From the NCBI RefSeq assembly GCF_027474825.1, contig NZ_CP107030.1:248001-312000 (forward strand): a stretch of 64,000 nucleotides of DNA, read 5' to 3'. A program made the position numbers and the translations under genes. This DNA comes from Maribacter halichondriae (GTDB lineage Bacteria > Bacteroidota > Bacteroidia > Flavobacteriales > Flavobacteriaceae). The notes beneath the pieces are model-generated. The model made no database searches. It saw nothing but the letters and a program-made list of their open reading frames with translations, and had not been told where the DNA came from. Positions 58,228 to 64,000 of this stretch are shown piece by piece; the first letter of the stretch is position 1; every line of letters starts with the position of its first letter.

Positions 58228-59733
58228 ATGAAAAAATGGTTTGGGAATAAAGTTAATCTAGTTGTTCTGCTTTTTGCAGTTATCAACGTGCTGATCCATT
58301 TATTAATATACAATAATCTGGAATTTCATAGAGATGAACTCCTCTACTTTGCATTGGGCCGACATCCAGATTTCGGATATATGACCGTTCCTCCGTTGAT
58401 TGGTTGGATTGCTACGCTGATGCAGAACATTTTTGGATACTCTTTATTCGCTGTTAAACTATTTCCTGCCATACTTAGCGGCGTCATGGTGCTATTATCA
58501 TCTTCCTTGGCAAAAGAATTGGGTGGTAAAAGCTATGCCCAAATTTTAACCGCAGTTGCAATTATTGTAATGCCTATTTCTTTAAGAGCCTTCCACCTTT
58601 TTCAACCGGTTCCTTTGGATATGTTTTTTTGGACACTGATTCTATTCTATATTGTTCGCTATCTGAATTTAGGAAAAGACAAATACTTAGTAATCATTGG
58701 CGCCTTATCAGGCATAGCCATGCTCAATAAATATCTAGTTGCTCTTTTAATAGGTAGTTTTCTGATAGCGTTACTTTTTTCTGAACGAAGAAAAGTATTT
58801 ACCAAAAGGGCTTTTTATATAGGCATCTTAATCGGTATTTTAATTTTTCTACCCAATATACTTTGGCAAATCTTCAAGGAGTTTCCGGTCATCGGTCACA
58901 TGAACGCCTTAAAAGAAAATCAATTGGCAAATGTCGACCGATTATCTTTTCTGACTGACCAGCTATTCATGCCTTTGGCCTCGGCATTCTTATTCGTTTT
59001 AGGTTTTGTCTTTCTAATCCGATCGAATAAATATCGGGTTTTGGGTATTACCGCACTTTTGGTCATAGCCATACTACTGCTCTTGCGCGGGAAAAGCTAT
59101 TACACCATTGGTTTGTTTCCTCTTATAGTGGCTGCAGGAACTTTGATTGTAGAAAAATATGTGAAACATCTGGTACCAAGAATTATTATACCTGCCATCA
59201 TGGTACTCTTGACCCTCCCAATTTTGCCTTTCGGAATGCCCATTTATGGTCAACAGGGCCTTATTGACTATTACGCAGACCTTGAAAAGGACTTCGGACT
59301 TCTATTAGGAAGGACATTTGAAGATGGCTCTGTTCATTCACTACCCCAAGACTATGCGGATCAATTGGGATGGGAAGAACTTGCCCAAATTACCGCGAAA
59401 GCGTACGAGCAAATTCCCGATAAGGAAAAAGCGGCCATCTATTGCGAAAATTATGGACAGGCAGGAGCCATATCAGTTATCGGAAAAAAGCATGGTTTAC
59501 CAGAACCCTTATGTTTTCATGAAAGTTTCGTGTATTGGGTACCTGAAAAATTTAATCCTGATATTGAATACTTCATTTATATCAATGATGAATTGGGGGA
59601 AGATGTTAATGAACTTTTTCAAGATGTGAAAGTTGTAGGTTCAATCTCGAACGAACATGCAAGGGAGTTTGGCACTACTGTTTATTTATGTTCACGCCCT
59701 AAATCGAGTTTTAACGCTTTTGGAAAAACGTAA
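58228..59733 (+). CDS. GT39-type glycosyltransferase (ArnT/PMT-like) membrane protein
   Basis: A 501-residue polytopic inner-membrane protein with about 11-12 helices. The first periplasmic loop has NLEFHRDELLYFALGRHPDFGYMTVPPLIGW, the conserved acidic-pair region of the dolichol-phosphate-mannose/undecaprenyl-sugar transferases (PF13231/PF02366). A C-terminal soluble domain follows. It transfers a sugar from a lipid carrier to an acceptor in the envelope. It lies 24 bases after the sulfatase gene and converges on an esterase gene; whether it belongs to the glycan pathway is unclear. Confidence 0.87.
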   Translation: MKKWFGNKVNLVVLLFAVINVLIHLLIYNNLEFHRDELLYFALGRHPDFGYMTVPPLIGWIATLMQNIFGYSLFAVKLFPAILSGVMVLLSSSLAKELGGKSYAQILTAVAIIVMPISLRAFHLFQPVPLDMFFWTLILFYIVRYLNLGKDKYLVIIGALSGIAMLNKYLVALLIGSFLIALLFSERRKVFTKRAFYIGILIGILIFLPNILWQIFKEFPVIGHMNALKENQLANVDRLSFLTDQLFMPLASAFLFVLGFVFLIRSNKYRVLGITALLVIAILLLLRGKSYYTIGLFPLIVAAGTLIVEKYVKHLVPRIIIPAIMVLLTLPILPFGMPIYGQQGLIDYYADLEKDFGLLLGRTFEDGSVHSLPQDYADQLGWEELAQITAKAYEQIPDKEKAAIYCENYGQAGAISVIGKKHGLPEPLCFHESFVYWVPEKFNPDIEYFIYINDELGEDVNELFQDVKVVGSISNEHAREFGTTVYLCSRPKSSFNAFGKT

Positions 59734-59790
59734 TTGAAAATTTGGCAGCAGACCAAATGTTCTGAATTAAAGCGCTATTTATCTTAGAGA

Positions 59791-60813
59791 TTACTTTCCA
59801 CCATATAAATATTCTGCAGCTGCTTTGCTCATTCCCCTGTAATCATGTCCGATGCCGGAAATGATTTTCAGTTCCCAATTAAATTCAGCGCCCCGTTTCA
59901 AAGCTGTTTCTTTTGAAAGCTCATAGAAATATTTTCCGCGTGCAAGTCGATGAAGTCCTTGTTTATCCGCTTCGGGCGAATGTCTTATATCTCCTCTAGT
60001 TTCATTGGCATTATCATCCTCTCCTAGAAATAAGGTTAGATTGGAGCTGAAGTCTACCTCTTCTTCCGGGTTGATATCACCAAGACCATATGGAAATATT
60101 TCGTCATCGGTCGGTAATGTATACCATCCAGAATTTGAGGCCAAGATTCTATCGGCCTTATTTTTTGGATGGAAGATGGCAAGTCGGTGCAATAGTTGTC
60201 CACCTGCGGAATGGCCGAACATATCATAAAATTCTTTTTCAAGGTTCAGATTGTTCTTGACTTCATTGAAAATCCGGTCAAAATCATCGAAAATCCATTC
60301 GTTCTGATTTTGATTGATCTTAAAGGTCCCATCTTGGATATTTACATCATATATCATTCCTGCTAGATTATAACTCCATAATCCGGGATAGTACGTTTCC
60401 GAGTATTCTAGGGATAGTATCAGAACGTTATATTTTTCAGATTGCTCGACCCAAGCGTTTCGATAATCATCTCCATTTCTTCCCGCTCCGGGTAGCACAA
60501 AAATAATTGAAGATTTGGAGGAAAAATTGTTGGGTTTGTAATAATGAACGACGATGGTGTTATTCTTTTTGAACCCTCCTTCAATTAAAAACCTTCCAGA
60601 ACCATCTTCAATATTGACCTGGTTTAACACTAGTTCTTTTTCAGGAACCAATTCGCTCTTCGGGATAAGCTCCATATTGCAATTAGGACAATTTCCTGCT
60701 TGAGAAAAGGCAAGTTCATCACAGGCGAGATCACAAGGAGTGCAAACATATACTTGCTTTTGTTCTTTACAGCAAGTGAGTATAAACAGAAATACAATGA
60801 AGTATATTTTCAT
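59791..60813 (-). CDS. esterase-like alpha/beta hydrolase fused to a metal-binding domain
   Basis: A 340-residue lipoprotein (FILTCCKEQ, Cys14/15). Residues 22-52 form a heavy-metal-binding-like finger with CTPCDLAC and CPNCNMELIPK, the motif seen in copper-resistance and P-ATPase proteins. An alpha/beta hydrolase domain follows, with VLPGAGRNGDDYRN (oxyanion region), MFGHSAGGQLLH (nucleophile Ser) and SGIGHDYRGM (His). The combination is unusual; metal might regulate or stabilise the esterase. It is alone, convergent with GT39 and downstream of the M56 gene. Confidence 0.78.
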   Translation of the reverse strand: MKIYFIVFLFILTCCKEQKQVYVCTPCDLACDELAFSQAGNCPNCNMELIPKSELVPEKELVLNQVNIEDGSGRFLIEGGFKKNNTIVVHYYKPNNFSSKSSIIFVLPGAGRNGDDYRNAWVEQSEKYNVLILSLEYSETYYPGLWSYNLAGMIYDVNIQDGTFKINQNQNEWIFDDFDRIFNEVKNNLNLEKEFYDMFGHSAGGQLLHRLAIFHPKNKADRILASNSGWYTLPTDDEIFPYGLGDINPEEEVDFSSNLTLFLGEDDNANETRGDIRHSPEADKQGLHRLARGKYFYELSKETALKRGAEFNWELKIISGIGHDYRGMSKAAAEYLYGGK

Positions 60814-60852
60814 CGCGGCTACGCTTTGAAATTAAAAAGAAGTGAATAACTG

Positions 60853-60884
60853 AAAAAAGAAAGAGGGCAAGTCTGCCCTCTTTC
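60853..60884 (-). terminator. rho-independent terminator of the M56-ankyrin gene
   Basis: Perfect 11-base stem GAAAGAGGGCA (60859-60869) / TGCCCTCTTTC (60874-60884), with loop AGTC and, on the minus strand, a run of six Ts (60853-60858). Confidence 0.88.
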
Positions 60885-60901
60885 TGCATTCCTTTTGAAT
60901 C

Positions 60902-62617
60902 TTATTTGATAGCACCTTTTTGTAAAAGATATTTTACAACCTCATCGTGCTCTTTCTCCTTCGCCATCTTTAAAGCAGTACATATTCTCATCTTACCATC
61001 TACCATTTCTTTACACTCTTTATTGACATCCGCCCCATTCTCTACCAAAAATTCAACGGTCTTTAAATGTCCTTGTTCACTCGCACTGATTAACGGAGTT
61101 TCATCTCCTTTTACTTCCTCGTTCACTTCGGCCCCTTTGGACACTAAATACGCTACAATTGGTAAATAGCCTCCTCTTGATGCCATTATCAAGGGGTTTC
61201 CATCACCTCTTACGGCCATATTGACATCGGCCTTGTTTTCGACAAGAAATTGTACCATTTTCAGATGACCTTGTTTACATGCTTGAATCAAGGCACTACC
61301 ATCTCCAGGAAACTTTGTATTCACTTCTGCACCTGCTTCTAAAAGCATCTTGACCAATTCTATATCTCCTTTTCTTGCCGCCATCCATAAGGGATAACCG
61401 TCACTTTCTGTTCCTAAGTTAGGGTCGGCACCTTTTTCCAATAACAGTTTGGCAATCCGATGTTCCTCGTGCCTAATCGCCATGGTTAAGGAAGTGCCTT
61501 CTCCCCTTTGTGTCAGGTTTACGTCACTGCCTTTTTCTATCATTCGCTGAACCGCCGAATAATCCCCAGAACGCACGGCTCGTAAAAAAGGTACTAAGTC
61601 ATCATCAAATTCATTTTCATAGTTATTTTCTTCATCCCCATCGACAAAGGCAGTTTCCGTTGGCTCTTGCGATTGCAGTGCAAATGGTTGATTTAAAAAT
61701 AAAAGTGTGACCAATAAAGTAGGCGCGATAAATGCATACTTCCAATAGCTGTGTCCGTTAGATTTCTTCTTGTTCATCATGATGATTCGTTTTTTGATTA
61801 ATGATTGATTATAATTCGATGTAATTGAAAGCGGTTTGTGGGATGTGGCTATCGTCAACAGGTTCATCTGATAGTCTTCTGGCTGTACCAAAGTTGAATT
61901 CAGCAATAGATTGTCCGTTTGATATTCGATGTTTTTTTCGATTTCCTTCCGAAAAAGCCAAACAAACGGATTGAACCATAAAACGACAATGGCGATTTCG
62001 GCCAACAACAAGTCCACGGAATGCAAACATTTGACATGCACCTTTTCGTGTTCCAAAATTTGCTCGTAAGTTTCAGAATCATATTTCTCAGGATTTATAA
62101 AAATAAAATTGAAAAAAGAACAAGGTTCGGATACATTTTTTGAATGGATGATAGTAGTACTTCCATCACGGATTTTATGAGTCCCCCGATTAATTTTTCT
62201 TCGGATGTTTACAAACTGTGAAATGAGGTGAAGGGTCAAAACAAGGACTCCAAAGCCATAAAACATGGACATCCAGAATAGCAAGCCCTTCTTAGATGAA
62301 ATTGGTATTGCTTGCACGGAAAACTCTTTCTCCGCTCCAGACGAACGGGCGACAGTTGTACTTTCCTCGTCCGGCATTTTATCAAAATACTCCGTTGATG
62401 CGCTAATCGTGCTGGTTTCTTCAATTAAAGAACTGACCACACCTTGATTATTGACCAACTCAGGAAGCGCAACAAACGGAAGTGAAAATGCCAAAAACAA
62501 ACTCCCCAGCAAGTACACGCGGTTTACCGCAAAAAAACTCTCCCGTTCTAAAAGCAGTTTGTAAAACGCCCAAAGAATAAAAAGAACTAACGAAGCCTTT
62601 ACTAAAAACCCTAGCAT
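60902..62617 (-). CDS. M56 (BlaR1/MecR1-like) peptidase with ankyrin repeats
   Basis: A 571-residue membrane protein. Residues 1-285 form the BlaR1-type M56 peptidase with several membrane helices and the zinc motif HEKVH (His190, Glu191, His194). A last helix (about 290-310, YAFIAPTLLVTLLFL) leads outside to about seven ankyrin repeats (about 340-571; for example KGADPN, GAEVNT, KADVNM, GAEVNE and GADVNK turns) in place of the penicillin-binding sensor. It should cleave the BlaI repressor encoded 3 bases upstream when the repeats sense a signal. The signal is unknown. Confidence 0.9.
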   Translation of the reverse strand: MLGFLVKASLVLFILWAFYKLLLERESFFAVNRVYLLGSLFLAFSLPFVALPELVNNQGVVSSLIEETSTISASTEYFDKMPDEESTTVARSSGAEKEFSVQAIPISSKKGLLFWMSMFYGFGVLVLTLHLISQFVNIRRKINRGTHKIRDGSTTIIHSKNVSEPCSFFNFIFINPEKYDSETYEQILEHEKVHVKCLHSVDLLLAEIAIVVLWFNPFVWLFRKEIEKNIEYQTDNLLLNSTLVQPEDYQMNLLTIATSHKPLSITSNYNQSLIKKRIIMMNKKKSNGHSYWKYAFIAPTLLVTLLFLNQPFALQSQEPTETAFVDGDEENNYENEFDDDLVPFLRAVRSGDYSAVQRMIEKGSDVNLTQRGEGTSLTMAIRHEEHRIAKLLLEKGADPNLGTESDGYPLWMAARKGDIELVKMLLEAGAEVNTKFPGDGSALIQACKQGHLKMVQFLVENKADVNMAVRGDGNPLIMASRGGYLPIVAYLVSKGAEVNEEVKGDETPLISASEQGHLKTVEFLVENGADVNKECKEMVDGKMRICTALKMAKEKEHDEVVKYLLQKGAIK

Positions 62618-62620
62618 GGT

Positions 62621-62983
62621 TTATTCTTTTTTTGATTTGATGATGCGAATCAAGTCTTCAATCTCTCGATCCGACAGTTTTTCTTGCTTGGCAAAATGTG
62701 CCATCATTTTAGGCATCGAATTGCCAAAGTATTTTTTCTTGATCTCTTTAATATCTTCACTACGATAGGTTTTCATGGATATTTTAGGACTGTACTGATC
62801 CGTATTCCCTAATTTTTCCGATTTTAAAAAACCCTTCTTAACCAGTATTTTCACCAACGTAGCAACAGTATTGTAGTGCGGTTTCGGATTTGGGAGTTCC
62901 GCCACGATATCACGAATGAACGCCTGTTCCAATTTCCAAATGACCTGCATGATTTGGTCCTCTTTCTCGGTAAGTTTCTTCAC
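62621..62983 (-). CDS. BlaI/MecI/CopY family repressor
   Basis: A 120-residue winged-helix repressor (PF03965) starting at GTG 62983: KLTEKEDQIMQVIWKLEQAFIRDIVAELPNPKPHYNTVATLVKILVKKGFLKSEKLG is the DNA-binding domain, and the C-terminal half the dimerisation and cleavage region. It is 3 bases before the M56 gene. It is expected to bind the palindrome at 63009-63046 and repress both genes until cleaved by the M56 protein. Confidence 0.93.
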   Translation of the reverse strand: MKKLTEKEDQIMQVIWKLEQAFIRDIVAELPNPKPHYNTVATLVKILVKKGFLKSEKLGNTDQYSPKISMKTYRSEDIKEIKKKYFGNSMPKMMAHFAKQEKLSDREIEDLIRIIKSKKE

Positions 62984-63008
62984 TAGTATTAATTTTACGA
63001 AACAATAC

Positions 63009-63046
63009 TACTAAATAATTAGTAGATATACTAATTATTTAGTAGA
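63009..63046. promoter_or_regulatory. BlaI-type operator, perfect 15-base inverted repeat
   Basis: CTACTAAATAATTAG (63009-63023) and CTAATTATTTAGTAG (63032-63046) are exact reverse complements across an 8-base spacer, 26 bases upstream of the blaI-like start. BlaI/MecI dimers bind such dyads. The left arm with the next TAG reads CTACTAAATAATTAGTAG, itself a dyad (CTACTAA/TTAGTAG), so two dimers may bind side by side. Confidence 0.8.
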
Positions 63047-63099
63047 AAACTGTTTTATATCTTTTTAAGGTCATTCTGAAGAATGATTAATGGTAAGTC

Positions 63100-64000
63100 T
63101 TAATCGTTGGAATAAATCAAAACCTCACTATCGGCATATCCAATTCGTTCGGCTTTGGCCTCAAAAGGTATATCGACGGGCAATGGTTCGTTGTAGACAT
63201 GCCAAATGGAATCTTGGGGTCGTTTCCACACCATCGACGCGTCGGGCCGCTTATTGAATAGATGGATGCCATCCTCTTTTTCTTCCATTTCCATGGGAGA
63301 TAATTGGGGCTGTCGGCCATCGGGAAGCCAGTTGGCAATCAATTCCCTTTCAGGATATTCCCCTAAGTCGTTGGTATTCTTAATCCATTCCTTTAGCAGT
63401 TCCCGATAATAGATCAAGGTGTCCTTTGCCTCGGGATGGTTGGCCAAATTATTCAGTTCATAGGGATCTTTGTCCAGGTCGTACAATTCCTCTTCTGGTT
63501 TAAGGGCCTTCAACCAAACTGATTGCTTCTCATTCAATTTTCCGGCTGCATATAACCGTCGTAGTTCCGGCATCATGGGCATCTGTTCACGATACGAAAC
63601 GGGAATGGCATGTGGCAGTTCGGTATTGAAACTCTTGATATACTTGTACCGTTTCGACCGCACGGCCCGTAAGCGGTCATAGAATTCGTCAAAACGATCC
63701 GAGGAATGAAAGGTGTATTTCGGTTTCTTTTCGACTTCAAATTGACCAAATTGTGCAACACCTTGCATCACTTTTGGCGGCTCGATTCCGGCCAGGGAAA
63801 GGACCGTCGGGGCGTAATCGATAAAACTGATCAGACGGTCATCAGTGCCACCCGCATTTTTATGTTCCGGAAACTTAACAACCAATGGTACTTTCACCCC
63901 ACTATCATAAAGCGCACGTTTATGTCTGGGAAAGGGCCCGCCATGATCGCCATAAAAGAAAATGATACTGTTCTCATAGAGACTATCTTCTTTGAGGTCC
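63100..64000 (-). CDS. sulfatase, C-terminal part (5' end outside window)
   Basis: The frame runs off the right edge. The visible 300 residues contain the core FFYGDHGGPFPRHKRALYDSGVKVPLVV, which carries the metal-binding Asp-His pair of sulfatases, then FIDYAPTVLSLAGIEPP and the typical LYDLDKDPYELNNLA near the end. The CxPxR signature lies outside the window, so formylglycine formation cannot be checked. The GTG at 63897 is internal. A fourth sulfatase in this window; it is about 117 bases from the BlaI operator region and separately controlled. Confidence 0.88.
   Translation of the reverse strand, partial: DLKEDSLYENSIIFFYGDHGGPFPRHKRALYDSGVKVPLVVKFPEHKNAGGTDDRLISFIDYAPTVLSLAGIEPPKVMQGVAQFGQFEVEKKPKYTFHSSDRFDEFYDRLRAVRSKRYKYIKSFNTELPHAIPVSYREQMPMMPELRRLYAAGKLNEKQSVWLKALKPEEELYDLDKDPYELNNLANHPEAKDTLIYYRELLKEWIKNTNDLGEYPERELIANWLPDGRQPQLSPMEMEEKEDGIHLFNKRPDASMVWKRPQDSIWHVYNEPLPVDIPFEAKAERIGYADSEVLIYSND

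Overview
The window looks like a chromosome segment of a marine, carbohydrate-degrading member of the Flavobacteriaceae (Bacteroidetes). The signs are many lipoproteins with a Cys near residue 18-25, few Shine-Dalgarno sequences, Bacteroidetes-type TAnnTTTG promoter boxes, a PadR / PspC-like / head-GIN gene block, a CarboxypepD_reg-type TonB receptor, and sulfatases next to an FGE-type formylglycine-generating enzyme. The exact genus cannot be read from the sequence.

Layout. 1-11.1 kb (+): a scavenging cluster with a DUF885 peptidase (cut by the window edge), aldo/keto reductase, NhaC-type antiporter, TIGR04076 protein, amidohydrolase lipoprotein, M81/MlrC lipoprotein, DUF5060 glycosidase-like protein, a decayed remnant of a second M81 gene, and a serine hydrolase. 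11.1-21.9 kb: housekeeping and envelope genes (DUF2461, AIM24, DUF4442, DUF4870, PadR, PspC, head-GIN, dipeptide epimerase with a KBL/AONS-like PLP enzyme, TrxB, LytTR regulator). 22.1-27.4 kb: galactokinase and a formylglycine-generating enzyme, divergent from an aldose 1-epimerase lipoprotein, then an AT-rich AraC regulator and an ankyrin protein. 27.4-46.9 kb: a large sugar/uronate region with sulfatase, Gfo/Idh/MocA oxidoreductases, SSS symporter, mannonate dehydratase, rhamnose-mutarotase-type protein, SGNH/PVC-heme dehydrogenase, SDR, Zn alcohol dehydrogenase, TIM-barrel isomerase-like proteins, MFS transporter, ThuA and PIG-L proteins. 47-50 kb: orphan TonB-dependent receptor and tRNA-Pro(GGG). 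50-58.2 kb: a four-gene minus operon (DUF5060 glycosidase-like, VanX-like peptidase, sulfatase, esterase) divergent from a GH130-like lipoprotein and a sulfatase. 58.2-64 kb: GT39-type membrane protein, metal-domain esterase, a BlaI/M56 pair whose peptidase ends in ankyrin repeats and which has a perfect palindrome upstream, and the C-terminal half of another sulfatase cut by the window edge.

Together the genes suggest import and stepwise breakdown of a sulfated, probably uronate- or deoxysugar-containing algal glycan. Four sulfatases and their FGE-type activator are present. The many NAD-dependent sugar dehydrogenases paired with TIM-barrel proteins would fit an oxidation/elimination route for glycosides rather than a classical SusCD locus; no SusC/SusD pair is seen.

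A major caveat: at least 13 genes are split by single-base indels, 11 of them in homopolymer runs and 12 of them apparent one-base losses. Restoring one base (or removing one) rebuilds a full-length family member every time. This pattern fits uncorrected consensus errors better than biology, so I report each as one gene over its restored span. No intergenic stretch exceeds 300 bases.
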